Shown: positions 34,256 through 43,831 of the stretch, piece by piece
How the letters are laid out: the number at the start of each line of letters is the position of its first letter
Position numbering within the stretch: the first letter of the stretch is position 1
DNA from: JAAFIP01 sp031367325
GTDB taxonomy: Bacteria; Pseudomonadota; Gammaproteobacteria; Burkholderiales; Burkholderiaceae_C
Direction: 5' to 3'
Assembly (NCBI GenBank): GCA_031367325.1
Contig: JANLPQ010000025.1
Coordinates: forward strand, 7,454-71,453
Length of the DNA stretch: 64,000 nt
Program-made: the position numbers and the translations under genes
The notes under the pieces: generated by a model
What the model saw: the letters and a program-made list of their open reading frames with translations, nothing else
Database searches by the model: none
Told to the model about the DNA's origin: nothing

Positions 34256-34299
34256 TCAAATAAATAGTAGTCTAAACCATCGTCAAACTAGCAAACCCA

Positions 34300-35388
34300 T
34301 CAAACCAAAGACGTATCTACCCACGCATTGATCCTTAAAAGCGCTGCAGCAACATCCCCAGGTGGTAAAAAACTAGCCTGCGCGGCCTCGCGCATGCCTT
34401 GCAGCAGTTGCGTCCAGGTAAGCCCCGCCTCGTCGTGCGCGCGCTGCAATTCGGTGGTTTGCGTGACCTGCGACACTAACCGGTTATCGGCCTGTATAGA
34501 CACCGACAAACCGTGGGCCAGCATGTCGCGCACCGGGTGGGTGGCCACGCTGGGCCAAGCGCCAGTGTGGATATTGCTGGTAGGGCACACCTCAAAATGT
34601 ACCTTGGCCTCGCGCGCACGCGCCATGCGCTGCGCTGCGCCCGGGCCCACTGCAATTTGCACACCGTGGCCAATGCGCGTGGCACCCAATCCAATAGCCT
34701 CGATCACTCTTTCGCCTACATCAGCTTCTCCAGCGTGCAAGGTAATGCCCAGCCCAGCCTCACGCGCCAGTGCTATGGCGTGTGCATGCGCAGTGACCGG
34801 AAAGCCGCGCTCAGCGCCGGCTAAGTCAAAGCCAATCACCCCGGCGTGCTGCAGTTGGGTCGCCAGTTGTGCGTTGCGCAGCACGGCTTGGGGTGTGTCG
34901 GTGCGCATGCCGCACACAATCATGCCGCAGGCCAGGCCTGTGGCGGCGCGGCCTCGGGCCAAGCCGCTTAGCATGGCGGTTAAAGCGGCTTCTGCAGTTA
35001 GCGGCGCGCCATGTGCGCCCCCAGCATACGGCTCCACCAAATGCGGTGCCATGCGAAATTCGGCTAACACCGCGCCATCTGCAGCGGCGTCTTCTACCGC
35101 CTCAAAAGCTACCCGCTCGCAGGCCTCCTCGCTGGCCATGGCGGCTACGGTTAAGGCAAAACTGGCCACATAGCGCTCTAGTGAACCTGAATTAGCTTGG
35201 GTGTAAATCCACTGCGCCAGCCCCTGCGCCGTGTCGGCAGGCAATGGCACGCCACGTGCTTTGCTCAATTGCAGCAATGTTTCTGGTCGCAGATTGCCGT
35301 CTAAATGCTCATGGAGCACCACTTTGGGGAAATCGAGCATAGTTGACACGGCCTTCATCTGCTTTAATATCCTGTCTTGGAATACCAT
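34300..35388 (-). CDS. add: adenosine deaminase
   Basis: Zn-dependent deamination of adenosine to inosine in the cytosol. The 362-residue frame has LHEHLDGNLRPETLLQL (metal histidines), ITLHAGEAD, GATRIGHGVQ and FEVCPTSNIHTGAWP, all in the family order. The start is uncertain: the first ATG (35388) has no ribosome site, whereas internal ATGs at 35355 and 35337 would give lengths closer to relatives. It is divergent from the nucleoside importer operon, which supports a role in purine nucleoside salvage. Confidence 0.9.
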   Translation of the reverse strand: MVFQDRILKQMKAVSTMLDFPKVVLHEHLDGNLRPETLLQLSKARGVPLPADTAQGLAQWIYTQANSGSLERYVASFALTVAAMASEEACERVAFEAVEDAAADGAVLAEFRMAPHLVEPYAGGAHGAPLTAEAALTAMLSGLARGRAATGLACGMIVCGMRTDTPQAVLRNAQLATQLQHAGVIGFDLAGAERGFPVTAHAHAIALAREAGLGITLHAGEADVGERVIEAIGLGATRIGHGVQIAVGPGAAQRMARAREAKVHFEVCPTSNIHTGAWPSVATHPVRDMLAHGLSVSIQADNRLVSQVTQTTELQRAHDEAGLTWTQLLQGMREAAQASFLPPGDVAAALLRINAWVDTSLV

Positions 35389-35445
35389 AAATTTTTACAT
35401 AGTTTGCGGTACAGTTTTTATTCACTTTAACCGAAGGACATTCTT

Positions 35446-36516
35446 ATGCGCCGCAGCACTTTTGCTTACACATTGTCAGCCTTGGCCATTGCCGTTTTGA
35501 TCACCGCATGTGGCAAAAAAGAAGAGGCTGCACCAGCGCCTGCTGCTGCGCCCGCCCCTGCAGCTGCACCCGCCGCACCCGCAGCCGCTGCGCCAGAGGC
35601 CGCAGCAGGCCAGCCTGCCGTGATTTTTGACATGGGCGGCAAGTTCGACAAATCTTTCAACGAGGCCGCCTACAACGGTGCCGAACAGTGGAAGAAAGAG
35701 TCTGGCAAGCAATACCTCGAGTTTGAAGTGACCAACCCATCGCAGCGCGAACAAGCCATTCGGCGCATGGCCGAAAAAGGCGCTAACCCTATTATTGGTA
35801 TTGGCTTTAGCCAGGGCGAGGCGCTAGAAAAGGTTGCCAAAGAGTTTCCTAAGCTCAACTTTGCCATCGTTGACTTTGTAGTCAACCAGCCTAACGTGCA
35901 GTCGCTGGTGTTTAAAGAGCAAGAAGGCAGCTTCTTGGTGGGCATGCTGGCCGCGCAAGCGTCCAAAACTGGCAAAGTAGGCTTTGTGGGCGGTATGGAC
36001 ATTCCGCTCATCCGCAAATTTCAGTGCGGCTATGAACAAGGCGCTAAATTTGTCAACGCCAAAGTCACCACCTACGCCAACATGACCGGCACCACCGGCG
36101 CAGCCTGGAACGACCCTGCACGCGGCGGCGAGCTGACCAAAGCGCAAATCGCCAAAGGTGCTGACGTGATCTTTGCAGCCGCTGGCGGCACAGGCATGGG
36201 CGTGTACCAAGCCGCCAAAGACGCTGGCAAATTCGCCATCGGTGTGGACAGCAACCAAAACTACATTCAGCCTGGCACCATGCTAACGTCAATGCTGAAA
36301 AAGGTCGACGTAGCTATCTACAACGTGATGAAAAAGCATGAAGCTGGTGTGACAAACCTAGGCCTGAAAGAAGGCGGCGTGGACTACGCCATGGACGCTA
36401 ACAACGAGAAACTGGTCACCGCTGAAATGCGTGCCAAAGTAGACGCAGCCAAGGCCGACATCATCAGCGGAAAAATCAAAGTGATCGACTACATGGCTGC
36501 TAACAAGTGTGAATAA
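35446..36516 (+). CDS. BMP-family nucleoside-binding lipoprotein of an ABC importer
   Basis: 356 residues. The lipobox LITAC (Cys near residue 22) is followed by an Ala/Pro-rich linker, then the periplasmic binding domain of the basic membrane protein (Med/BmpA/PnrA) family: VIFDMGGKFDKSFNEAAYNG, NPIIGIGFSQGEALEKVA, GMDIPLIRKFQCGYEQGA and IGVDSNQNYIQPGTMLTSM. Homologues bind purine nucleosides. It is the first gene of an operon with an ATPase, two permeases and cytidine deaminase. CGAAGGAC precedes ATG 35446. Confidence 0.92.
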   Translation: MRRSTFAYTLSALAIAVLITACGKKEEAAPAPAAAPAPAAAPAAPAAAAPEAAAGQPAVIFDMGGKFDKSFNEAAYNGAEQWKKESGKQYLEFEVTNPSQREQAIRRMAEKGANPIIGIGFSQGEALEKVAKEFPKLNFAIVDFVVNQPNVQSLVFKEQEGSFLVGMLAAQASKTGKVGFVGGMDIPLIRKFQCGYEQGAKFVNAKVTTYANMTGTTGAAWNDPARGGELTKAQIAKGADVIFAAAGGTGMGVYQAAKDAGKFAIGVDSNQNYIQPGTMLTSMLKKVDVAIYNVMKKHEAGVTNLGLKEGGVDYAMDANNEKLVTAEMRAKVDAAKADIISGKIKVIDYMAANKCE

Positions 36517-36570
36517 GAGTGCGCGTAAAACATAGCATTAGACGGGCATGACTTGTGCTACGCTTTAAGT

Positions 36571-38142
36571 GTGAACCTATCTGCCCCGCTTAACTCTCAA
36601 AGCCGTACAGCGCCCGCCGCTGTACGGCTTTTGCGCATTAACAAGCGCTTTGGTTCAGTGCAGGCCAACCAAGATGTAGACCTCGCCATTGCTGCTGGCA
36701 CCATTCACGGTATCGTGGGCGAAAACGGCGCCGGCAAATCGACGCTGATGTCTATCTTGTACGGCTTCTACACCGCCGACAGCGGCGAGATTGAGATTGA
36801 AGGTCAGCGCGTGCGCATACGCAACTCACACCAGGCCATAGCGCTAGGTGTGGGCATGGTGCACCAGCACTTTATGCTGGTTGATAATTTAAGCGCGCTG
36901 GACAATATATTGCTAGGCGTGGAAACATCGTTCAGCTTGCCGCGTGCACAGGCCGATGCACGCGCCAAGCTTGACACGCTGATGCACGACACGGGCTTGG
37001 CCGTTAACCTCAACACCTTGGTAGAAGACTTGAGCGTAGGCGACCGCCAGCGGCTGGAAATTTTAAAAGCGCTGCACCGTGGCGCGCGTGTTTTAATTTT
37101 GGATGAACCCACTGCGGTATTGACAGCGCAAGAAACCGAGCAACTGTTTGCTGTGTTGCGCCGCTTGCGCAGCAGCGGGAAAACTATTTTATTGATTACC
37201 CACAAGCTGCGTGAAGTGCTGGCGTTGTGCGATAACGTGACGGTGATGCGCGCAGGCCGCGTAGTGTATGAATGCCCAGCTCTTGGCGCTACAGTACCGC
37301 AATTGGCCCAGGCTATGGTAGGCCGCAAGCTGCGCGCCCCTGCACAGCGCGCACAACCCGCAGGCCAGGCCGTGGTGTTGCTAGAAGTGCGCGGCTTGCG
37401 CCTGCGCGATATCCACGGGGTGGAGCGGTTGCAAGACATTGGCTTTACGCTGCGCTCGGGCGAGATTGTGGGTGTAGCCGGCGTTGCAGGCAATGGCCAA
37501 ACCGAGTTGCTGGAAGTATTAAGCGGCATGAAAAAGCCCACTGCAGGACAGATGAATGTCTTGGGCCACAGCTTTACGCCCCTGCAGTGGTTAAGTCCGT
37601 GGCACGCGCGCGCGCTGGGCTTGGCGCATGTGCCCGAAGACCGGCACGAGCGGGGCATGGTGCTAAGTTTTAGCGCGTGGGAATCCGCCGTGCTGGGCTA
37701 CGAGCGCTTGGCCATGTATTGCAAAAATATGTTCATGCGCGGCGGCAATATGGTCAGCGAGACCAACCGATTGATGAAACGCTTTGACGTACGGCCGCCA
37801 AATGCGCAGTTGCGTTCGTCTAAATTCTCTGGCGGTAACCAGCAAAAACTGATCCTTGCGCGGGAATTTAACCAAGCGCCTAAAGTGCTGCTGGTAGGCC
37901 AACCCACACGCGGCGTTGATATTGGCGCCATAGAATTTATCCATGAGCAACTGCGCGCACTGCGCGGCGCAGGCTGCGCTATTTTGCTAGTGTCCACCGA
38001 GCTAGAGGAAATCCTTGCGCTATCAGACCGCGTGATCGTCATGAACCAGGGTCATATCACTGGCGAGTTGCCAGTTGAGCAGTGCAATGAACAAAATTTA
38101 GGTTTGCTGATGGTGTCGCAACATGAAAGTAGCACAGTATGA
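36571..38142 (+). CDS. nucleoside ABC importer ATPase (two ATPase domains)
   Basis: About 523 residues with two fused nucleotide-binding domains, as in the YufO/RbsA group. Domain 1 has Walker A GENGAGKSTLM, signature DLSVGDRQRLEILKAL and Walker B VLILDEPTAVL. Domain 2 has a degenerate Walker A (GVAGNGQTELLEVL), signature FSGGNQQKLILARE and VLLVGQPTRGVD. The start is either GTG 36571 or TTG 36553. Its stop overlaps the permease start (ATGA at 38139-38142). Confidence 0.93.
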   Translation: MNLSAPLNSQSRTAPAAVRLLRINKRFGSVQANQDVDLAIAAGTIHGIVGENGAGKSTLMSILYGFYTADSGEIEIEGQRVRIRNSHQAIALGVGMVHQHFMLVDNLSALDNILLGVETSFSLPRAQADARAKLDTLMHDTGLAVNLNTLVEDLSVGDRQRLEILKALHRGARVLILDEPTAVLTAQETEQLFAVLRRLRSSGKTILLITHKLREVLALCDNVTVMRAGRVVYECPALGATVPQLAQAMVGRKLRAPAQRAQPAGQAVVLLEVRGLRLRDIHGVERLQDIGFTLRSGEIVGVAGVAGNGQTELLEVLSGMKKPTAGQMNVLGHSFTPLQWLSPWHARALGLAHVPEDRHERGMVLSFSAWESAVLGYERLAMYCKNMFMRGGNMVSETNRLMKRFDVRPPNAQLRSSKFSGGNQQKLILAREFNQAPKVLLVGQPTRGVDIGAIEFIHEQLRALRGAGCAILLVSTELEEILALSDRVIVMNQGHITGELPVEQCNEQNLGLLMVSQHESSTV

Positions 38143-39266
38143 GCAATGGTCAGCAAGAGCTACCGCAATGGCTTGACGTTGGCGTGGTGCCGCTGGTGAA
38201 CTTAGCTATCGCCTTGCTGGTGGCAGGCATCGTGGTGGCGCTGGTGGGCGAAAGCCCCACTGCGGTGTTGTCTGCGCTGATCAAAGGCGCGCTGGGCACA
38301 CAGCGCGGTCTAAGCTACACCTTGTACTACGCCACCACGTTTGTGTTTACTGGCTTAGCGGTGGCAGTGGCCTTTCATGCGGGGCTGTTTAATATTGGCG
38401 GCGAAGGCCAGGCCATGATGGGTGGCTTGGGTGCGGGCCTGATGGCATTGTGGCTAGCACCCAGTTTGCCTACATGGGCCATGCTGCCACTGATGGTGAT
38501 TGCCTCTGGTGTATTTGCTGCAGCCTGGGGCGCGGTGCCGGGGTACTTGCAGGCTTATCGCGGCAGTCATATTGTCATTACCACCATCATGTTTAACTTT
38601 TTGGCCAGTACCATCATGGTCTATTTGCTGGTCAATGTGCTCAAGCCTGCAGGCGAGATGGCACCCGAGAGCGCACCGTTTGCCGCGTCGGCCAAAATGC
38701 CACGTGTGCATGAGGCATTGGCAGCTATCGGCGTCAGTTGGCCATCGTCCCCGCTGAACATGAGCATTGTGTTGGCTTTGCTGTCATGCATCGCGGTGTA
38801 TTTGCTGCTGTGGAAAACACGCATGGGCTACCAAATTCGCGCCAGCGGTGCCAGCCCCGGCGCAGCAGAATACGCTGGTATCTCGCCGCAAAAACAAATC
38901 ATTGCGGCCATGGCCATATCGGGCGCTCTGGCAGGTATGGTGGCCATGAACGAAGTGGCCGGTGTGCATAACAAACTGCTGACTGATTTTGTCGCGGGGG
39001 CCGGGTTTACTGGTATTGCCGTGGCGCTGATGGGGCGTAACCACCCGGTGGGTATTGTGCTGTCAAGCCTGCTGTTTGGCATGATCTTTCAGGGGGGTGC
39101 CGAGGTAGCGTTTGAAGTGCCTAGCTTTACCAAAGACATGGTGGTCATGCTGCAAGGATTTATCGTACTGTTCTCAGGGGCGCTGGCCTATGTGTTTACA
39201 CCGCTGATCGCCAAGCTGTATTTCCGTATAAAAGCGGGCAGCCCAGCGCCACAAGGGGCTGCGTGA
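38139..39266 (+). CDS. nucleoside ABC importer permease, first subunit
   Basis: 375 residues, about nine hydrophobic segments. The BPD_transp_2-type core contains HAGLFNIGGEGQAMMGGLGAG, YLQAYRGSHIVITTIMFNFLAS and NHPVGIVLSSLLFGMIFQGG. Pairs with the following permease (family of YufP). Coupled by overlap to the ATPase gene upstream and the second permease gene downstream. Confidence 0.92.
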   Translation: MSNGQQELPQWLDVGVVPLVNLAIALLVAGIVVALVGESPTAVLSALIKGALGTQRGLSYTLYYATTFVFTGLAVAVAFHAGLFNIGGEGQAMMGGLGAGLMALWLAPSLPTWAMLPLMVIASGVFAAAWGAVPGYLQAYRGSHIVITTIMFNFLASTIMVYLLVNVLKPAGEMAPESAPFAASAKMPRVHEALAAIGVSWPSSPLNMSIVLALLSCIAVYLLLWKTRMGYQIRASGASPGAAEYAGISPQKQIIAAMAISGALAGMVAMNEVAGVHNKLLTDFVAGAGFTGIAVALMGRNHPVGIVLSSLLFGMIFQGGAEVAFEVPSFTKDMVVMLQGFIVLFSGALAYVFTPLIAKLYFRIKAGSPAPQGAA

Positions 39267-40183
39267 TGGACATGCTGTTTGTCATTGACCTGCTAGCGTC
39301 CAGCATGCGCCTGGCCACGCCGTTGATTTTTTGCGCGCTTGCGGGCTTGCTGTCAGAGCGCGCGGGGGTGATTGACATTGGGTTGGAAGGCAAAATGCTA
39401 TTCGCCGCTTTTATGGCGGCAGCCGTAGGCGTAGCGACCAAGTCGCTGGTTTTGGCCATGCTGGCCGCCATGCTGACGGCCATGGCTTTGTCGGCCTTGC
39501 ACGGTTTTGCGTGCGTCACCTATCGTGGCAACCAAGTCATCACTGGCTTGGCGATCAACATTATTGCAGCGGGCCTGACGGTGGTGCTGGGCATTGCGTG
39601 GTTTAAGCAAGGTGGCCAGACGCCGCAAATTGCAGACTCTATACGCTTGAAGAATGTGTTTGACATACCGCTGTTGGGCCAAAACGCGCTGGTTTATGTG
39701 GCGCTCATCAGCGTGGCGGTGGTGTGGTGGCTGCTGTTTCGCACGCGCTTTGGTCTGCGCCTGCGCGCAGTAGGCGAGAACCCGGCTATGGTAGACGCTG
39801 CTGGCGTATCGGTAGCAGGCACGCGCTATGCTGCGCTGATGGGCAACGGTGTGTTGTGCGGTTTGGCGGGCTGCTATTTGGTACTGGCGCAGAACGCGGC
39901 CTTTGCGCCGCAAATGACAGCAGGCCGCGGCTTTATGGCACTGGCAGCGATGATTTTTGGCAAATGGCACCCTGTAGGCGCGCTGTGGGCTTGCTTGCTA
40001 TTTGGCTTTTTAGATGCGCTGGCCATTCGCTTGCAAGGCACGCAATTGCCTGGCATTGGTGAAATTCCGGTGCAGTTTATTCAAGCGCTGCCGTATTTGC
40101 TAACCGTTATATTACTGGCGGGCTTTATTGGCAAAGCCACTGCACCCAAAGCACTGGGCGCGCCGTATATCAAGTCGCGTTGA
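39266..40183 (+). CDS. nucleoside ABC importer permease, second subunit
   Basis: 305 residues (YufQ-type). Typical blocks: ERAGVIDIGLEGKMLFAAF, YRGNQVITGLAINIIAAGL, and GRGFMALAAMIFGKWHPVGA. ATG 39266 shares its A with the stop of the first permease; a GTG at 39263 is also in frame. Together with the other three proteins it should import nucleosides for cleavage or deamination. Confidence 0.92.
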   Translation: MDMLFVIDLLASSMRLATPLIFCALAGLLSERAGVIDIGLEGKMLFAAFMAAAVGVATKSLVLAMLAAMLTAMALSALHGFACVTYRGNQVITGLAINIIAAGLTVVLGIAWFKQGGQTPQIADSIRLKNVFDIPLLGQNALVYVALISVAVVWWLLFRTRFGLRLRAVGENPAMVDAAGVSVAGTRYAALMGNGVLCGLAGCYLVLAQNAAFAPQMTAGRGFMALAAMIFGKWHPVGALWACLLFGFLDALAIRLQGTQLPGIGEIPVQFIQALPYLLTVILLAGFIGKATAPKALGAPYIKSR

Positions 40184-40234
40184 GTAGTTAAGTAGTTAAG
40201 TTATCAAGCACGCGCATTGCAGGAGTTATCTTTT

Positions 40235-40648
40235 ATGCAACTATCCCAAAACATTCAAGACGCCATGCTGGCCGCTGCCTGCGCTGCGCGCGAGAAAGCC
40301 TATGCGCCCTACTCTAAGTTTTTAGTAGGGGCCGCCGTACTAGACGAGCATGGCCAGATTCACGCGGGTTGCAATGTAGAAAATGCTGCCTATCCGCAAG
40401 GTGTGTGCGCCGAAGCCAGCGCACTGAGCGTGATGATCATGGGCGGTGGCCGCAAAGCCGTGGCGGTGCTGGTGGTAGGTGTGGCAGACAGCCCAGTGAC
40501 GCCCTGCGGCGGTTGCCGCCAAAAGCTGCGTGAATTTGCAGCGCCTGATGTACCGGTTTTGATTGCTAACCCGCAAGGTGTTTTGCTAAAAATGACGCTG
40601 GACCAGCTGCTGCCCCACAGCTTTGGACCTGATCATTTACGTGCTTAA
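40235..40648 (+). CDS. cdd: cytidine deaminase
   Basis: 137 residues. Zn-dependent deamination of cytidine and deoxycytidine. The substrate motif KAYAPYSKFLVGAAVL, the CAEASAL active-site stretch (Cys-Ala-Glu) and PCGGCRQKLREF give all three zinc ligands and the catalytic glutamate. AGGAG at 40221-40225 supports ATG 40235. Last gene of the nucleoside import operon, 51 bp after the second permease. Confidence 0.95.
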   Translation: MQLSQNIQDAMLAAACAAREKAYAPYSKFLVGAAVLDEHGQIHAGCNVENAAYPQGVCAEASALSVMIMGGGRKAVAVLVVGVADSPVTPCGGCRQKLREFAAPDVPVLIANPQGVLLKMTLDQLLPHSFGPDHLRA

Positions 40649-40668
40649 ATTCATGCGTTAAACCCGCG

Positions 40669-41490
40669 CTACAGCGATAGCATAGCCGCTTGTATCGTCT
40701 GCAAATAGACAGGAAAATCTTGCAAATCGTTGTGCCCAGCTTGCGGTATCAGCACCAGCTTAGCGTGTGGTGCCAGCGACTTCAGTGCTTGGCTATGGCT
40801 AGGCGCAATTAAAGTGTCTACTGCACCATGCACCAACCACAACGGCGCGTTGATTTGCGCCACCCATTGGTCTGTGCGCAGCGGATAACGCAGTACTTTG
40901 CTGGGCACTATAGGGTAGCGCGCTGTAGCAATTTCAACCATGCTTTGGTAGGAAGACACCAGTACTGTGGCGTCCGGCGCACGGCCCTGCTGCGCTAGCT
41001 GTACGTGCAAATGAGCGGCCAGCGCAGTGCCGAGTGAACGGCCTAATAGCATCCATTTTTTATCAGCATATTGCGGGGCAAAGTGCTGCCATACGGCCAG
41101 CACATCGGCATGCAATTGCGCCTCTGACGCTATGGTGCCAGTGCTTTTGCCGTAGCCACGGTAGTCCATCATCACCACATCTACGTTAGCCCGGCGGTAA
41201 AAATCGGGGTCAATAAACCAATCAGCCAAATTGCCGCCATTGCCATGCAAAAAGAACACCATGCCCTTAGCGTTGGGCACCCGCAGGTGCAACACCGATA
41301 ACTTTGCCTCGGGCACAGCTACCGTTACCTCACGCAGATCGTTGGCGTTAGACAGCACATAGCTGGCTGGCAAAGGCGCGGGTTGAAACAGCAACTTTTC
41401 TTGTTGAAACCATAACCAAGCCAACCCGGCTAAGTACGCCGTGCAGAGCACGCTGGCCACTGCCATAAGAAGAATTTTCATAAACTGCAT
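40669..41490 (-). CDS. membrane-anchored alpha/beta hydrolase (YfhR/BEM46-like)
   Basis: 273 residues. An N-terminal hydrophobic anchor (ILLMAVASVLCTAYLAGLAW) is followed by a serine hydrolase domain: MVFFLHGNGGN (oxyanion region), MDYRGYGKS, the nucleophile elbow LGRSLGTALAAHL (Ser), LVHGAVDTLIAPSHS (Asp) and AGHNDL (His). The substrate is unknown. Start at 41490 is chosen because GCAGGG lies 6 bases upstream on the minus strand; the longer frame has no such site. Convergent with cdd. Confidence 0.85.
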   Translation of the reverse strand: MQFMKILLMAVASVLCTAYLAGLAWLWFQQEKLLFQPAPLPASYVLSNANDLREVTVAVPEAKLSVLHLRVPNAKGMVFFLHGNGGNLADWFIDPDFYRRANVDVVMMDYRGYGKSTGTIASEAQLHADVLAVWQHFAPQYADKKWMLLGRSLGTALAAHLHVQLAQQGRAPDATVLVSSYQSMVEIATARYPIVPSKVLRYPLRTDQWVAQINAPLWLVHGAVDTLIAPSHSQALKSLAPHAKLVLIPQAGHNDLQDFPVYLQTIQAAMLSL

Positions 41491-41771
41491 CGTACCCTGC
41501 CCTTGGTTTACAAAAAATCTCCCTAGCGCCTTGATCAGCCAATGTAATGGCCTGCAACCCAATCTTCGCGCAGGTCGTGGTGCGCACAAATTGGGCCATC
41601 GGGGGTTGTTAAAAGCCACAGAATTCTTTAAAACTAGCTATTTCAGATAACTTTTATACAAACACCACTAGCAAACTGCCAACAACGCATTAAGCTAGAA
41701 CCTGCACTGTTTTGGTGACTTTTAAACGCCTTTTTAGTGCTAATACTTATTTGGAAAACTCCACGCGCAAT

Positions 41772-42779
41772 ATGACTAAAACTACATTTTTGGCACCAAA
41801 CCCCTTTTTTCGCAGCTTTGCTTTACTGGCTATAGCTATGGCGTGTGCAGGCGCAGCCCAAGCACAACTAACAGGGGCAGGCTCCTCGTTGGTGCGTGAT
41901 GTGATGACCAGTTGGACAACACAATTTGGCGCGGCCAGCGGCGGCGTAAGCTACGACCCCGCCGGGTCGTCTGCAGGCATCACCCGCGCTAGCGACCAAA
42001 GCGTAGACTTTGGCGCTACCGATGTGCCGTTGACCACTGCAGCGCTGCGCCAAGCCGGTTTAAAGCAGTTGCCTATCGTTGCAACTGCCGTCGCAGTCAT
42101 CGTGAACTTGCCTGAGCTGGGTGGCAAGACTATCAAGCTCAACGGCGACGTGTTGGCCGACATTTACCAAGGCAGCATCAAGGAATGGAACCATTCACAA
42201 ATAGCCGCTAGCAACCCTGGCGTGGTGTTGCCTAATAAACCTATAGTGCCTGTTTGGCGTGCCGATGGCTCTGGGCAGTCGTATGTGCTGTCAGCTTACT
42301 TGGCACGCAGCAACGCTAAATGGCGCCGTAACATCGCGGCTACTAATAATTTGTCACTCAGCGTGGGCAAGGGTGTGCGCGGTGGCCAAGCCATGATAGA
42401 TGCTGTAAAAACAACGCCCGGTGCTTTGGGCTATGAGCCATGGGGTGCAGCGCAAAAATCAGGTTTGGTGATGGCTGAACTACAAAACGCGGCAGGCAAA
42501 AGTGTTGCGCCCAACGCTGCATCTATTGCACAGGCCTTAGACAGTGCACAGTGGTCCCAGGACAGCAACTCTGCGGATTTAGATGGATCTGCAGGCCCCA
42601 ACACTTATCCGCTAACTGCGATCACGTATGTACTGATGCCCACCGCACCCAAGGCAGGCCGCAAGAACGCGTTACCTTTTATACAAACTGCAGTAGCACA
42701 AGGCGATGCAGTGGCCAAGCAAGCGGGTTTTGTGCCGCTATCAGCATCGGGTAAGGGCTTGGTTGCAGCGCTGCGCTAG
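41772..42779 (+). CDS. pstS: phosphate ABC transporter substrate-binding protein (PstS-like), without other pst genes
   Basis: 335 residues. Signal peptide LLAIAMACAGAAQAQ, then LTGAGSSLVRDVMTSW, VSYDPAGSSAGITR, VDFGATDVPLT and RADGSGQSYVLSAYLAR: the phosphate-binding TGAGSS and RxDGSG blocks of PstS. It should bind phosphate in the periplasm. No pstC, pstA or pstB follows; the next gene is convergent and overlaps by 4 bp. ATG 41772 is preferred because it sits before the signal peptide. Confidence 0.9.
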   Translation: MTKTTFLAPNPFFRSFALLAIAMACAGAAQAQLTGAGSSLVRDVMTSWTTQFGAASGGVSYDPAGSSAGITRASDQSVDFGATDVPLTTAALRQAGLKQLPIVATAVAVIVNLPELGGKTIKLNGDVLADIYQGSIKEWNHSQIAASNPGVVLPNKPIVPVWRADGSGQSYVLSAYLARSNAKWRRNIAATNNLSLSVGKGVRGGQAMIDAVKTTPGALGYEPWGAAQKSGLVMAELQNAAGKSVAPNAASIAQALDSAQWSQDSNSADLDGSAGPNTYPLTAITYVLMPTAPKAGRKNALPFIQTAVAQGDAVAKQAGFVPLSASGKGLVAALR

Positions 42780-43624
42780 TGCCCGTGCGCTAGGCCACTG
42801 GCCAACGTGACCAAACCAATGCCCACAGCCAACCACGCCACTTGAGCCGCTGTTTGGCGCAGGCTTAGGCGTTTTTGCAGCTGAGGTATCAGGTCTGCCA
42901 GCGCCACGTAGATAAAGCTGCTGGAGGCTACCACTAAGAAGTAGGGCAACAAGTTATGCAGCCGCTCTACCAATACATACCCTACTAGGCCACCCAGCGC
43001 GGTCACCGCGCCTGCTGCGGTGAGCTTGGCAATAGCTTGCCGCGCACCCTGCTGCGCTTGGCGCAGTATGACCAAATCGCCCATGTGGTGGGGGATTTCG
43101 TGCACCAGCACCGCCAGCGTGGCGGCTAGGCCCAGCCGCACATCGGCCATGTAGGCAGCGGCAATCAAAATACCGTCGCCAAAGCAATGCACGCTGTCGC
43201 CCAACAGCACGGCCCAGCCGCCACCTGTGTGGGTATGGCTCTGGTTGTGATCATGCGCACGGTCGTGCTGCGGGGCACTCGCACTCGCACTGGCATGCGC
43301 TTCAGTGTGTGCGTGCGTTGTTGCAGGCATGGCTGCATCGCCATGGTGATGCTCATGGCCGTGGTGGTATAGCTCGGCTTTGTCGAGTAAAAAGAAAAAT
43401 ATCAAACCTGCCAGTAAAGCACCAAACAGCGCCTGCGCGCCCGCTTGGCTTTCGAACGCCTCCGGTAGCAAATGCATAAATGCCGTAGCCAGCAGCGCAC
43501 CTGCGGCCAGACTGAGCAAATGTTGTGTGTAGCGCGACAGTACGCCGTAGGTGAGCGCAGCGGCTATCCACACGCTGCCCACGCCTGCTACCAGCGTACC
43601 CGCTAAGATCATCAACACATTCAT
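42776..43624 (-). CDS. ZIP family metal transporter
   Basis: 282 residues with about eight hydrophobic segments. Metal-site motifs HSVHCFGDGILIAAAY (TM4) and LVHEIPHHMGDLVIL (TM5) are clear. A long cytosolic loop between TM3 and TM4 is rich in His (HHGHEHHHG, then HTHAEAHA-like repeats), as in zinc-selective ZIPs. It would import Zn2+ or Fe2+. Its 3' end overlaps the pstS end by 4 bp. Confidence 0.92.
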   Translation of the reverse strand: MNVLMILAGTLVAGVGSVWIAAALTYGVLSRYTQHLLSLAAGALLATAFMHLLPEAFESQAGAQALFGALLAGLIFFFLLDKAELYHHGHEHHHGDAAMPATTHAHTEAHASASASAPQHDRAHDHNQSHTHTGGGWAVLLGDSVHCFGDGILIAAAYMADVRLGLAATLAVLVHEIPHHMGDLVILRQAQQGARQAIAKLTAAGAVTALGGLVGYVLVERLHNLLPYFLVVASSSFIYVALADLIPQLQKRLSLRQTAAQVAWLAVGIGLVTLASGLAHGH

Positions 43625-43640
43625 AATACTATCAATTTTA

Positions 43641-43670
43641 TAGCTGCTTGAGCAGGTTCTGCGGCCTAGA
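43641..43670 (+). repeat. dispersed element copy 13 (upstream of the ZIP gene)
   Basis: Type B copy: core TAGCTGCTTGAGCAGG then TTCTGCGGCCTAGA. Lies 17 bp upstream of the minus-strand ZIP start, so it may overlap its promoter. Confidence 0.92.
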
Positions 43671-43700
43671 ACCGCTAAAAGGCATATAAAAACACGTAAA

Positions 43701-43726
43701 AAAACCGCCCGAAGGCGGTTTTTTTG
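43701..43726. terminator. bidirectional factor-independent terminator
   Basis: AAAACCGCC (43701-43709) pairs with GGCGGTTTT (43714-43722), loop CGAA; T-run to 43725 and A-run on the left. It can end transcripts on both strands, including the minus-strand dienelactone hydrolase gene 106 bp to its right. Confidence 0.92.
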
Positions 43727-43831
43727 CTTTCGGTCCGCAGATTGCTGCTATGCACATCTATAGCGGACATACAGTGTAAGGCTTGTGGCAGTGGCCCAGC
43801 GCAGGCATGCTGCGCTAAAGCCGAACAACCT

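Larger units (their letters stand above)
33624..34299. other. 676-bp intergenic region with two dispersed-element copies and one small ORF
   Basis: No recognisable gene. The left part holds short repeats of TCGCGG. Dispersed-element copies lie at 33788-33817 and 34231-34255. A 59-codon open frame at 33974-34153 is listed separately. The frame at 33751-33936 is created mainly by the element copy and is not called as a gene. Confidence 0.6.
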
